DNA of 64,000 bases from JBFLVU01 sp037444825 (GTDB lineage Bacteria > Acidobacteriota > UBA4820 > DSQY01), in contig JBBILR010000012.1 in assembly GCA_037444825.1 (NCBI GenBank), positions 12,851-76,850 of the forward strand, given 5' to 3'. Positions 1-7,747 of this stretch are shown here, piece after piece. The translations under genes were made by a program, and so were the position numbers. Within the stretch, counting starts at the first letter, position 1. Each line of letters begins with the position of its first letter. The notes under the pieces were generated by a model. The model saw only the letters and a program-made list of their open reading frames with translations. It was not told where the DNA came from and did not search any database.

Positions 1-958
1 TCCTGGGCCCCCGAACCCGCAGGCGGCCCACCGTGACGGCCATCCCCCCCGCGGCGTCCCGGTCGAGGACGGGCTGGGGCCGGTTCTCCTCCGGCCGGAA
101 CAGGACGGGCCGCTCCGGAGCGGAGGGGAGTCCGAGGTTCCCCAAGGGACTTCGCCAGGCTTCTAGGGCCTTCCGCGCCGCCTCCTCCGAAAGGGGCCGG
201 AGGGTCTCCACCTCCACGCAGAGGAGGTGACCGTCCCGGACGGGAACCCGGTTGCAGCGGGCGCGCACCTTCCAGGCGGCGGGACGGATCCCTCCATCCT
301 CCAGTGCGCCGAAGATCTTGAGCGGTTCGCTCTCGAGCTTCTCCTCCTCACCCCGGATGAAGGGAAGGACGTTGTCCACCAAGTCCAGGGAAGCCACCCC
401 CGGGTACCCCGCCCCCGAAGCCGCCTGGAGGGTGGTCACCCAGACGCGGCGGAGGCCGAAGGCTCGACGGATCGGTTCCAGGGCCAGGCAGAGCCCGATG
501 GTGGAGCAGTTGGGGTTGGCGGCCACGAAACCTCCGTGGCGGTGGCGTTGCGAATCGGCCAGGCGGAGGTGGCCCGGGTTGATTTCCGGGACCACCAGGG
601 GGACCTCCGGGTCCATGCGGAGGGCCGAGGCGTTGGAGACCACCGGGAAGCCCGCCTCGCGGAATCGCGGTTCGACGGCCGCGGCGGCCGCCGTCTCCAG
701 GGCGCTGAAGACCACGTCGGCCTCCACACCTGCGGGTTCGGCCGCCCGAAGGGGGAGGTCCGGGGCTTCGCAGGCCGTCCAGGCGGCGGAAGGAGCGCCC
801 ACCGCCTCCCGGTAGGGCCGCCCCTCGCGCGCGCCGGAGGCGCAGAGGGCCACCGTGTCGAACCAGGGATGCCGCATCAGGAGCTGGACGATTTTCTGGC
901 CCACCACCCCCGTCGCCCCCAGGACGACGGCTCTATACCGCTTTTTTCCGAGCGCCAT
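1..958 (-). CDS. asd: Aspartate-semialdehyde dehydrogenase, archaeal/fungal type (3' end outside window)
   Basis: It reduces aspartyl phosphate to aspartate semialdehyde with NADPH, the second step of the Lys/Thr/Met pathway. About 319 residues are present and the C-terminus runs off the window. An N-terminal Rossmann motif (GATGVVG, residues 14-20) is followed by ANPNCSTIG, with the nucleophilic Cys near residue 151, then SGAGYPGVASLD, an IRGEEEK segment and CNRVPVRDGH. This motif set belongs to the archaeal/fungal branch rather than the usual bacterial Asd. The ATG at 958 overlaps the end of the aspartokinase gene by 26 bases, so the two are translationally coupled. It is the last visible gene of the metY-metX-lysC-asd operon. 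Confidence 0.93.
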   Translation of the reverse strand, partial: MALGKKRYRAVVLGATGVVGQKIVQLLMRHPWFDTVALCASGAREGRPYREAVGAPSAAWTACEAPDLPLRAAEPAGVEADVVFSALETAAAAAVEPRFREAGFPVVSNASALRMDPEVPLVVPEINPGHLRLADSQRHRHGGFVAANPNCSTIGLCLALEPIRRAFGLRRVWVTTLQAASGAGYPGVASLDLVDNVLPFIRGEEEKLESEPLKIFGALEDGGIRPAAWKVRARCNRVPVRDGHLLCVEVETLRPLSEEAARKALEAWRSPLGNLGLPSAPERPVLFRPEENRPQPVLDRDAAGGMAVTVGRLRVRGPR

Positions 959-2354
959 GTTCCGCCTCCCGCCGTTGGTCCCTCCGGCCCACCGACCTTC
1001 CCCGCTCGAAGAACCGGCGGTGAAGCCGGCGGACGACCCCGGGAAGGGACGCCTCGTTCACCAGGAACCCGAAGCAGATGCCCGACCAGCCGAAGGAAAC
1101 CATGGAGACCCGAGCCGGCCTGGTGGCGTCCATGACCGCGCCCACCAGGCCCGGGCGGGCCCGCAGGGACTCGCCCACGAGGCAGACGAGGACCTCGCCC
1201 TCCCGGTGCGCCACCGATCCCAGGTCCGCCATCTCCCCCAGAGCGGCGTCCACCGTCGGCCCCTCTTGGAAGGCCATGGCCACGGACACTTCCGAGGTGG
1301 CCATGAGGTCCGGCGCGAGGCCGTGGCGGGAGAGAATCCCCGAGAGCCGGACCAGAAAGTCCGGGGCCTTGAACATCCTCGGGGTGGAGAGTTGGACCAG
1401 GCGCATGGCCTCCTTGTAGGCGATGCTTCTCAGCGGGGCCCGTGAGGGCGGGACCTCCCGGAGCACGAGCGTGCCTCTGTGGCGTGGCCGGAAGGTGTTC
1501 AGGATGCGCACGGGGATGCCCGCGGCCACGGCCGGCTCCAGCGTCTTGGGGTGAAGGACCCGCGCCCCGAAGAAGGCCAGCTCCGACGCCTCCCGGTAGC
1601 TCAGGAGGGGGATGGTCCGGGCCTTCGGCACGAGGGAGGGGTCCGCCGTGAGAATGCCGTCCACGTCGGTCCAGATCTGGATTTCCTCCGCCCTCAGAGC
1701 GGCGCCCACCAGAGAGGCGGTGAAATCGGATCCTCCCCGGCCCAGGGTCGTGTCCTCTCCCGTTTCGGAGCGGCCCAGAAAACCCGGCAGGACCACCAGG
1801 CGCCCGGCCTTCAGCAAGGGAAGGAGCCTGCGCCGGCACCTCCTTCGGGTGGCCTCCATGCGGGGGGAGGCGGAGCCGTGGACGGAGTCGGTGACCACCA
1901 CCTCGCGGGCGTCGACCCAGACGGCGGGGAGGCCGCGCTCCCTCAGGGCCAGGGCCATGACCGCGCTGGATGCCAGCTCTCCCGCTCCGAGAAAGGCGTC
2001 CCGGACCAAGGGGGAGAACTCCCCCAGGGCGGCCATGGCGTCGGCCATGGCGCCCAGGCGGGCGAAGTGGCCCTCCACAATGGAAAGGGCCTCCCGGAGG
2101 GCCGAAGCCTCCTTCAGAAGGCCGCGGCACAGCGTTTCGTGGTGGCCCCGGAGCCCCTCCAGCACCTTGCGGGCGCCGGCGGGGTGGCCCGCCGCGGCCA
2201 GGCGGCCCGCCTCCTCCAGCCCGTCGGTGGTGTCCCCGAAGGCCGAGAAGACCGCCACCGAGGGCGGGGGGCCGTGGCGCCTCACCAGCGAGGCCACGCG
2301 CTCGATGCGCTCCGCCGTACCCACCGAAGAACCCCCGAACTTGAGCACCTTCAT
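933..2354 (-). CDS. lysC: Aspartate kinase (monofunctional)
   Basis: It phosphorylates aspartate, the committed step to lysine, threonine and methionine. The 473-residue product starts with the kinase signature KVLKFGGSSVG, carries GRGGSDFTA in the catalytic domain (about residues 230-240) and ends with an ACT-type regulatory region (about 315-460). It resembles the AK-III/ThrA-type monofunctional kinases, with no homoserine dehydrogenase domain attached. The start ATG overlaps the metX stop as ATGA and its 3' end overlaps asd. Its position in a SAM-riboswitch operon suggests aspartokinase synthesis follows methionine/SAM demand in this organism; feedback by Lys or Thr cannot be read from the sequence. 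Confidence 0.95.
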   Translation of the reverse strand: MKVLKFGGSSVGTAERIERVASLVRRHGPPPSVAVFSAFGDTTDGLEEAGRLAAAGHPAGARKVLEGLRGHHETLCRGLLKEASALREALSIVEGHFARLGAMADAMAALGEFSPLVRDAFLGAGELASSAVMALALRERGLPAVWVDAREVVVTDSVHGSASPRMEATRRRCRRRLLPLLKAGRLVVLPGFLGRSETGEDTTLGRGGSDFTASLVGAALRAEEIQIWTDVDGILTADPSLVPKARTIPLLSYREASELAFFGARVLHPKTLEPAVAAGIPVRILNTFRPRHRGTLVLREVPPSRAPLRSIAYKEAMRLVQLSTPRMFKAPDFLVRLSGILSRHGLAPDLMATSEVSVAMAFQEGPTVDAALGEMADLGSVAHREGEVLVCLVGESLRARPGLVGAVMDATRPARVSMVSFGWSGICFGFLVNEASLPGVVRRLHRRFFERGRSVGRRDQRREAEHGARKKAV

Positions 2355-3457
2355 GGCGTCTCTCCGAAAAATCGGCGTCTGAGGACGGCGGCCACGGCCT
2401 CGGGCTCCGCCAGGAAGGCGTCATGGCCGAAAGGGGAGCGGATTTCCTCGTACTCGGCCCGCACTCCCGCTTCGCGGAGCCGATCGGCGGTTCGCCGCAG
2501 GTCCGGGGCGGGGACGAGGAGATCCTCCTGAACGCCCACCAGGAGGACCTCGGACCGGATCCGCCGAAAGGCCGCCTCCAGCCCCCCGCGCCCGCGCCCC
2601 ACGTCGTGGAGGTCCATGGCCGTGAGGAGGGCGAGGTAGGCTTCGGCGTCGAACCGCGCCACCAGCTTGCGGCCCTGGTGGGCGAGGTAGGACTCCACCT
2701 CGAAGGGCGGGAGGAGGGAGACGGGGCCCTCCCCCGGGTCTCCGCGCCTCCTGCGTCCGAAGCGCGACTCGAAGAGGGCGGGGGTGCGGTAGGAAACCAT
2801 GGCGATGCGCCGGGCCAGATCCAGCCCCCTCCGAGGGTCCCCCCCCGCCGCCCCCAGGCGGACGGCCTCGCGTCCCAGGTGGTCGAAGGCCACCATCCAG
2901 GCGCCGGCGGCGGCGTCCCCCGCGATGGGGACGGCGGTCCGTATCAAACCGGGGAACTCCACCGCCATCTCCCAGATGACCATGGCGCCGAGGGAACCGC
3001 CTAGGGCGCCCCGAAGGGGAGCCAGCCCCAGGCGCTCCACCAGGAGCGCCAGGGCCCGGGCCATGTCCCGCGTCGTGAGAACAGGAAAGCGGGAACCGTA
3101 GGGCCGGTTCGTCCGCGGGTCCGTGCTCCGAGGCCCGGTGCTCCCGTAGAGGCTCCCCGGGAGGTTGGCCGAGAGGACGAAGCAGCGGGCGGGATCCACG
3201 GCCTTTCCCGGCCCCACCAGGCCCTCCCACCAGCCGGGGCGGGGGTCCTCGGAGGAGCCGCCGGACGCGGCGTGGGCGTCGCCGGTGAGGGCGTGGACGA
3301 GGAGGACGGCTCCGCCCGGGGTCCGGGCCGGATCCCCCCACGTCTCGTAGGCCAGCTCCAGGACGGGCAGGCGCCCGCCGCACTCCAACCCGAAGGGTCC
3401 ATCGGAACGGAAAAGGAAGGGCCCGCGGGGGGCTCCTCCGCCGCCGGTGGTCGTCAT
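2351..3457 (-). CDS. metX: Homoserine O-acetyltransferase (MetX, alpha/beta hydrolase fold)
   Basis: It activates homoserine with an acyl group (acetyl from acetyl-CoA) for direct sulfhydrylation by the neighbouring MetY. The 368-residue protein shows AYETWG near the N-terminus, LTGDAHA, the nucleophile elbow ALGGSLGAM with the catalytic Ser, and C-terminal PFGHDAFL with the catalytic His. All are typical of MetX; a succinyl donor cannot be excluded from sequence alone. An ATG at 3457 overlaps the metY stop as ATGA and the gene ends in another ATGA overlap with aspartokinase. An upstream in-frame extension exists but has no ribosome site and overlaps metY, so it was not used. Confidence 0.95.
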   Translation of the reverse strand: MTTTGGGGAPRGPFLFRSDGPFGLECGGRLPVLELAYETWGDPARTPGGAVLLVHALTGDAHAASGGSSEDPRPGWWEGLVGPGKAVDPARCFVLSANLPGSLYGSTGPRSTDPRTNRPYGSRFPVLTTRDMARALALLVERLGLAPLRGALGGSLGAMVIWEMAVEFPGLIRTAVPIAGDAAAGAWMVAFDHLGREAVRLGAAGGDPRRGLDLARRIAMVSYRTPALFESRFGRRRRGDPGEGPVSLLPPFEVESYLAHQGRKLVARFDAEAYLALLTAMDLHDVGRGRGGLEAAFRRIRSEVLLVGVQEDLLVPAPDLRRTADRLREAGVRAEYEEIRSPFGHDAFLAEPEAVAAVLRRRFFGETP

Positions 3458-4734
3458 GCCCGCTCCAGCGCCTGCTCGAGGTCCTCCAGCAGGTCGTCCG
3501 CGTGTTCGAGGCCCACGGAGAGCCGCACCAGCCCGGGCAGAACCCCCGCGAGCCGACGGTCCTCCTCGGAGAGCTGGGCGTGGGTGGTGGCCGAGGGAAG
3601 AATGGCTAGGCTCCGGGCGTCCCCCACGTTGGCCACGTGGGAGAACAACAGCAAGGATTCGAGGAACCGCCGCGCCGCAGGTAGCCCCTCCCGCAGGGTG
3701 AAGACCACCATGCCCCCAAAGCCTCCCGAAAGCACGCGACGGGCGGTGCCGTGGGAGGGGTCGTCCGGCAAACCCGGGTAGCGGAGCCACTCCACCTTGG
3801 GGTGGCCCTTCAGGAACGCCGCCACCGCCAAAGCGTTGGCGCAGTGGCGCTCCATCCGGAGGGGCAGCGTCTCGATCCCCTGGAGGGCCATCCAGCACGA
3901 ATCGGGAGGGAGGGAGGCGCCCAGGTTTCTCAAGAGGACGGCCCGGGTCCGCAGGGCGAAGGCCTGGTCCTGCAAGGGGCCTAGGTCGTGGCCGAACCGG
4001 ATCCCGCCGTAGGAGGCATCGGGCGCGTCGAAGCCGGGGAAGCGTGGGTCCCCCCACGGGAAGGTCCCGCCGTCCACCAGGGCCCCGCCGAGGAAGGTCC
4101 CGTGGCCCCCGATCCACTTGGTGAGCGAATGGACCACCACGTCCGCCCCCTGCTCGAGGGGCCTCACGAGGCAAGGCGTGGCGAAGGTGTTGTCCACGAC
4201 GAAAGGAACGCGGCGCCGCCTGGCGATCTCCGCCAGGGCGGGCAGGTCGGCCACCTCCAGCGCGGGGTTGCCGATGGTTTCCGCGAAGAGGACCCGCGTC
4301 CGCTCCGTGAAGGCCTCCTCCACCTTTTCGGGGCGCGAGGCGTCCACCAGGCGGGCGGTGACCCCGAAGGCGGGAAGCGTCTCCTTCAGGAGGGCCGCCG
4401 TGCCCCCGTAGAGGGAGCGGGAGGCCACCACCTCGCCGCCCGGGGCGGCGCAGTTGACCAGGGCGTAGAACACCGCCGCCGTCCCCGAGGCCGTGGCCAC
4501 CGCCGCCGTCCCTCCCTCCAACGCCGCCAGGCGCCTCTCCAGGACTTCCTGGGTGGGGTTGGAAATCCGGCTGTAGACGTGGCCCTCCTCCTTCAGGGAA
4601 AAGAGGGCCGCCGCGTGGTCCAGCCCTCCGAAGCGGTAGGCCGCCGAGCGGTGGACGGGGACGCCCCTGGGCTCTCCGGGGGCGGGCTCGTACCCCGCGT
4701 GCAGACAAAGGGTTTCCAAGCGCCGGGACTTCAT
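3454..4734 (-). CDS. metY: O-acetylhomoserine sulfhydrylase (PLP enzyme)
   Basis: It converts O-acylhomoserine plus sulfide to homocysteine. The 426 residues match Cys/Met-metabolism PLP enzymes: HAGYEP and VPVHRSAAYRF at the N-terminus, YSRISNPTQEVLE, VVDNTFATP, and the PLP lysine in HSLTKWIGGHG; the C-terminus has SVGLEHADDL. The start ATG at 4734 is preceded by AGGAGG; an in-frame GTG/ATG further upstream would lie inside the riboswitch terminator and was rejected. It is the first gene behind two SAM-II riboswitches and is coupled to metX by an ATGA overlap. Confidence 0.95.
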   Translation of the reverse strand: MKSRRLETLCLHAGYEPAPGEPRGVPVHRSAAYRFGGLDHAAALFSLKEEGHVYSRISNPTQEVLERRLAALEGGTAAVATASGTAAVFYALVNCAAPGGEVVASRSLYGGTAALLKETLPAFGVTARLVDASRPEKVEEAFTERTRVLFAETIGNPALEVADLPALAEIARRRRVPFVVDNTFATPCLVRPLEQGADVVVHSLTKWIGGHGTFLGGALVDGGTFPWGDPRFPGFDAPDASYGGIRFGHDLGPLQDQAFALRTRAVLLRNLGASLPPDSCWMALQGIETLPLRMERHCANALAVAAFLKGHPKVEWLRYPGLPDDPSHGTARRVLSGGFGGMVVFTLREGLPAARRFLESLLLFSHVANVGDARSLAILPSATTHAQLSEEDRRLAGVLPGLVRLSVGLEHADDLLEDLEQALERA

Positions 4735-4758
4735 GGTGCCTCCTCGGGCCCGTCTTCG

Positions 4759-4790
4759 AAAAAAAGGCCGTCCCAGCCAAAGCCGGACGG
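4759..4790 (-). terminator. Intrinsic terminator of the downstream SAM-II riboswitch
   Basis: On the minus strand a CCGTCC...GGACGG stem is followed by CC and a run of seven T, 25 bases before the metY start. It follows the second SAM-II-like element directly, so it is the likely expression platform. Confidence 0.75.
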
Positions 4791-4875
4791 GCCCGCCCAC
4801 GCTTTAGCTGCATTTCTTCGGGCCGCGCCCCGCGCGGCCCCGGCGCCCGCAAGCTGCGGATCAAATCGGCGCCGG
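4791..4875 (-). ncRNA. SAM-II riboswitch, copy B (proximal to metY)
   Basis: The minus strand reads CCGGCGCC, then GATTTGATCCGCAGCTTGCG, then GGCGCCGG: an 8-bp P1 closing the conserved GATTT(G)A loop of the SAM-II (metA) motif. An extra GC-rich hairpin follows, then GAAATGCAGCTAAAGCG, matching the conserved AAAUGnAGCUAAA 3' strand that forms the pseudoknot, and a G-rich tail. SAM-II riboswitches bind S-adenosylmethionine and repress methionine genes. P1 differs in sequence from copy A but keeps pairing, which supports function. Confidence 0.82.
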
Positions 4876-4918
4876 TCCCGTTGTTCGGCTCCCGCTCGAA
4901 AAGCCTCCTTCCCTCACG

Positions 4919-4950
4919 AAAAAAACCCGCCGCGGCCGAAGCCGGACGGG
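4919..4950 (-). terminator. Intrinsic terminator of the upstream SAM-II riboswitch
   Basis: On the minus strand CCCGTCCGGC-TTCG-GCCGCGGCGGG forms a stem with one bulged C and a TTCG tetraloop, followed by seven T. It lies immediately after SAM-II copy A and before copy B. Confidence 0.85.
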
Positions 4951-4953
4951 TCG

Positions 4954-5014
4954 CTCCCCCTCCGCTTTAGCCGCATTTCTATAGCGCCCGCAAGCTGGAG
5001 CTCAAATCGGCGCT
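4954..5014 (-). ncRNA. SAM-II riboswitch, copy A (first transcribed)
   Basis: The minus strand has AGCGCC / GGCGCT as a 6-bp P1 enclosing GATTTGAGCTCCAGCTTGCG, then AGAAATGCGGCTAAAGCGG and GAGGGGG. This keeps the order and spacing of the SAM-II consensus (P1, GAUUUA loop, P1', AAAUGnAGCUAAA, purine-rich 3' end). CTCC in the loop can pair with GGAG in the 3' tail, as in the SAM-II pseudoknot. It starts a few bases after the predicted transcription start and is followed by its own terminator. Confidence 0.85.
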
Positions 5015-5025
5015 CTAGGGTACGT

Positions 5026-5055
5026 ACTGTACGGCGGCCCAAAGGCCGTTGTCAA
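5026..5055 (-). promoter_or_regulatory. Sigma-70-type promoter of the met operon
   Basis: On the minus strand TTGACA (5055-5050) and TACAGT (5031-5026) are separated by 18 bases. The -35 box overlaps the pyrH stop codon and the predicted start lies just before SAM-II copy A. Confidence 0.75.
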
Positions 5056-5783
5056 GTCTCCGGCGCCGGGTCGCCCACCAAGGAGCCCACCTCCTCCCCC
5101 TCCACGATCCGCCGGATGCTGCCCCGGGCGAAGAGGTCGAAGATCCGGATGGGGATGCGGTTCTCCATGCAGAGGCTGATGGCGGTGGCGTCCATCACCC
5201 GCAGGCCCTTCTCCAGGGCCTCCAGGTAAGAGATGCGGTGGTACTTCCTCGCCGAGGGGTCCTTCAAGGGGTCGGCGCTGTAGATGCCGTCCACCTTGGT
5301 GGCCTTGAGGAGCAGGTCGGCCTTGATCTCGATGGCCCGGAGGGCCGCCGCCGAATCGGTGGTGAAGTAGGGGTTCCCGGTGCCGGCGGCGAAGATGACG
5401 ATGCGCCCCTTTTCCAGGTGGCGGACCGCCCGCCGCCGGATGTACGGCTCGGCGATGGCGTGCATGGCGATGGCCGTCTGGAGACGGGTGGAGACGCCCT
5501 TGCGCTCCAGGGCGTCCTGGAGGGCCAGGCCGTTGATGACGGTGGCCAGCATCCCCATGTGGTCGGCCGTCACCCGGTCCAGGCCCAGGGCCTCCCCCTC
5601 GTTGCCGCGGAAGATGTTGCCACCCCCCACCACCAGGGCCACCGAGACGCCCATGGCGTGGATCTCCACCACCTCCTCCGCCACCGTCTCCACCGCCGCC
5701 CGGTCGATGCCGTGGCGCCCGGGACCCATGAGGGCCTCTCCGGAGAGCTTGAGCAGAATCCTGTGGACCTTGGCGTCGCCCAT
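5052..5783 (-). CDS. pyrH: UMP kinase
   Basis: It phosphorylates UMP to UDP with ATP in pyrimidine nucleotide synthesis; the bacterial enzyme is a hexamer of the amino-acid-kinase fold. The 243 residues carry RILLKLSGEAL at the N-terminus, VVGGGNIFRG, DHMGMLATVINGLAL, FAAGTGNPYFTTD and KATKVDGIYSADP, all diagnostic of bacterial PyrH. Length is normal. It lies downstream of rpsB-tsf as in many bacteria, but an intrinsic terminator separates it from tsf, so it probably receives partial read-through or has its own weak promoter. The usual downstream frr is absent; the met operon follows. Confidence 0.97.
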   Translation of the reverse strand: MGDAKVHRILLKLSGEALMGPGRHGIDRAAVETVAEEVVEIHAMGVSVALVVGGGNIFRGNEGEALGLDRVTADHMGMLATVINGLALQDALERKGVSTRLQTAIAMHAIAEPYIRRRAVRHLEKGRIVIFAAGTGNPYFTTDSAAALRAIEIKADLLLKATKVDGIYSADPLKDPSARKYHRISYLEALEKGLRVMDATAISLCMENRIPIRIFDLFARGSIRRIVEGEEVGSLVGDPAPET

Positions 5784-5797
5784 GGCCGCCCCCTACG

Positions 5798-5822
5798 AAA
5801 AAGGGCGGCCCGGAGGCCGCCC
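5798..5822 (-). terminator. Intrinsic terminator between tsf and pyrH
   Basis: On the minus strand GGGCGGCC-TCCG-GGCCGCCC forms a perfect 8-bp stem with a four-base loop followed by five T. It is placed so that pyrH transcription from the ribosomal-protein operon would be reduced. Confidence 0.8.
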
Positions 5823-5836
5823 GTTCCTTCGCCGTC

Positions 5837-6712
5837 TCAGGCCTCGCAGCCCGAGGGTTTGAGACCCTCCCCCAGGACGTACCGCTCGAAGCGGACCACC
5901 TTCAGTTTATCGCCGGTCTTGGCCTTCAGGTAGGCCCCCACCCGGGTCTGGGGATCCTTGATGAAGGGCTGCTCGAGGAGGCAGGTCTCCTCGTAGAACT
6001 TGTTCATCTTGCCTTCCACGATCTTGTCCGCGATGGACTCGGGCTTGCCCTGCGCCAGGACCTGGGAGCGGTAGATCTCCCGCTCGCCGGCGAGGACGGC
6101 CTCGGTGACCTCCTCCCGCCGCACGAAGCGGGGGGCGGAGGCGGCCACCTGCATGCAGAGGTCCTTGGCGGACTCGGCGACGTTCTGGGCGCCCTCCGCG
6201 GCCTCCAGGTGCATCAGCACGCCGATCTTGCCGCCGGCGTGGATGTACGTGGCCACCAGCCCGCCCTCGAAGCGGACGAAGCGGCGGAGCTGGATGTTCT
6301 CCCCCAGCTTGGCCACCTTCCCCACCAGGGCGTCCTTCACCTTCTGGGAGCCGTCGCCGAGGTAGGGGAGGTCCAGCAGGGCCTCCACCGTGGCGGGGTT
6401 CTGCTCGGCCACCTGCCGGGGCAGGACGGTGCAGAGCTCCTTGAAGTCGTCGGTGTTGGCCACGAAGTCGGTCTCGCAGTTGATCTCCACGAGGGCGCCC
6501 GCCTTCCCGTCGGCGGCGATGAAGGAGGCCACCCGGCCCTCGGAGGCGGCGCGGGCGCTCTTCTTCTCGGCGGTGGCGATGCCCTTCTTCCGGAGGATCT
6601 TCACCGCCTCTTCCATGTCGCCCTGGGCCTCTTCCAACGCGCGCTTGCAGTCCATCATGCCGACGCCGGTCTTCTCGCGGAGTTCCTGAACCATTTTGGA
6701 CGTGATGGCCAT
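5837..6712 (-). CDS. tsf: Translation elongation factor Ts
   Basis: It is the guanine-nucleotide exchange factor for EF-Tu in the cytoplasm. The 291-residue product begins with the UBA-like domain VQELREKTGVGMMDCKRALE, a signature of EF-Ts, followed by AVKILRKKG and the first core repeat containing NCETDFVANTD, then the second core repeat to the C-terminus. It starts four bases after the rpsB stop with no separate strong ribosome site, indicating coupling to rpsB, and is followed by a terminator. Confidence 0.97.
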   Translation of the reverse strand: MAITSKMVQELREKTGVGMMDCKRALEEAQGDMEEAVKILRKKGIATAEKKSARAASEGRVASFIAADGKAGALVEINCETDFVANTDDFKELCTVLPRQVAEQNPATVEALLDLPYLGDGSQKVKDALVGKVAKLGENIQLRRFVRFEGGLVATYIHAGGKIGVLMHLEAAEGAQNVAESAKDLCMQVAASAPRFVRREEVTEAVLAGEREIYRSQVLAQGKPESIADKIVEGKMNKFYEETCLLEQPFIKDPQTRVGAYLKAKTGDKLKVVRFERYVLGEGLKPSGCEA

Positions 6713-6716
6713 GGGA

Positions 6717-7592
6717 TTACGCCTCCGGTGCGGGTGCCGTGCGGGCGGGGGCCTTGCGGGAGGGGGCCCGCCGGACCTTCTTTTCGAGCGCTTCCAGCTT
6801 TTCCTGGGCGCGGGACTTCCTCTCCTCCGGGTGCTCCTCTTCCTCGGCGTCGGCGGCCGCCCGGTCCAGGAGGGCGGCCTGCTCCGCCGCCTCCGCCTCC
6901 CGGGCCTGGAGCATGTGGCGGCCTTCCTCGACGGCCTCGGCGATCTTTCCGGCGAAGAGCTGGATGGCCCGCACGGCGTCGTCGTTGCCGGGGATGGGGT
7001 AGTCCGCCTCCTCCGGGTCGCAGTTGGTGTCCACGATGGCCACCACCGGGATCCCCAGCCTGCGGGCCTCGCGGATGCAGTTCTTCTCGCGCTTGATGTC
7101 CACCACGAAGAGGGCCTGGGGGAGCCTCGACATCTCCACGATGCCCGAGAGCATCTTCTCCAGCTTCTCCTTCTCCTTGGAGAGGAGGAGGCGCTCCTTC
7201 TTGGTGAGGTTTTCGGTGTTCTGGCCCGCCTCCATCCGGCTCAGCTCCTTGTACCGCTGGATCCGAGTCTGGATGGTGCGGAAGTTGGTCAGGGTGCCGC
7301 CCAGCCAGCGCTCGGTGACGTAGGGCATCTTCACGCGGGCGGCCGCCTCCTGGATGGCCTCCTGGGCCTGCCGCTTGGTGCCCACGAAGAGCACGCGGCC
7401 GCCCTTGGCCGCCAGGTCGGTGACGAAGTCCGAGGCGTGCTTGAACTCGCGGAGGGTGTGCTGGAGGTCGATGATGTGGATCCCGTTGCGCTGGCCGAAG
7501 ATGTAGCGCTTCATCTTGGGGTTCCACTTGCGGGTGAGGTGCCCGAAGTGGACGCCGGCTTCGAGGAGCTCTTTCAGGGTTACGGTCGCCAA
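6717..7592 (-). CDS. rpsB: 30S ribosomal protein S2
   Basis: It is a structural protein of the small subunit that binds late in assembly and helps recruit S1. The 291 residues contain LLEAGVHFGHLTRKWNPKM, RYIFGQRNGIHIIDL, FVGTKRQAQEAI, RWLGGTLTNF and the second S2 signature PVVAIVDTNCDPEEADY. The C-terminus is extended by a charged, Ala/Lys-rich tail (about residues 235-291) beyond the usual 240 residues. The start codon is TTG, supported by AGGAGG five bases upstream. It begins the rpsB-tsf pair in the direction of transcription. Confidence 0.97.
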   Translation of the reverse strand: MATVTLKELLEAGVHFGHLTRKWNPKMKRYIFGQRNGIHIIDLQHTLREFKHASDFVTDLAAKGGRVLFVGTKRQAQEAIQEAAARVKMPYVTERWLGGTLTNFRTIQTRIQRYKELSRMEAGQNTENLTKKERLLLSKEKEKLEKMLSGIVEMSRLPQALFVVDIKREKNCIREARRLGIPVVAIVDTNCDPEEADYPIPGNDDAVRAIQLFAGKIAEAVEEGRHMLQAREAEAAEQAALLDRAAADAEEEEHPEERKSRAQEKLEALEKKVRRAPSRKAPARTAPAPEA

Positions 7593-7720
7593 TGCCGCCT
7601 CCTGGGTAGGGCCGCGGACGGGGCGGAAAGCCTTACGGCCAGGAACCCCTCCCGGGGTCCTTGCCCGCCCCTTCGCCTGTCCGCGGGAAACACGGGTTCA
7701 GGGCCAACGCCGGAGGAAGA

Positions 7721-7734
7721 GGGCTCCGGAGCCC
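7721..7734 (-). terminator. Possible terminator or leader hairpin between rpsI and rpsB
   Basis: GGGCTCCGGAGCCC is a perfect palindrome just after rpsI, followed on the minus strand by TCTTCC rather than a clean T run. The remaining bases up to rpsB hold one more imperfect hairpin (about 7645-7665). Weak termination or an S2 leader structure are both possible. Confidence 0.35.
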
Positions 7735-7747
7735 CCTCCCCGGCGGA

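Noticed and set aside
877..2424. 515-codon minus-strand open frame
   Set aside because: Overlaps aspartokinase in another frame and is arginine/glycine/proline-rich without motifs.
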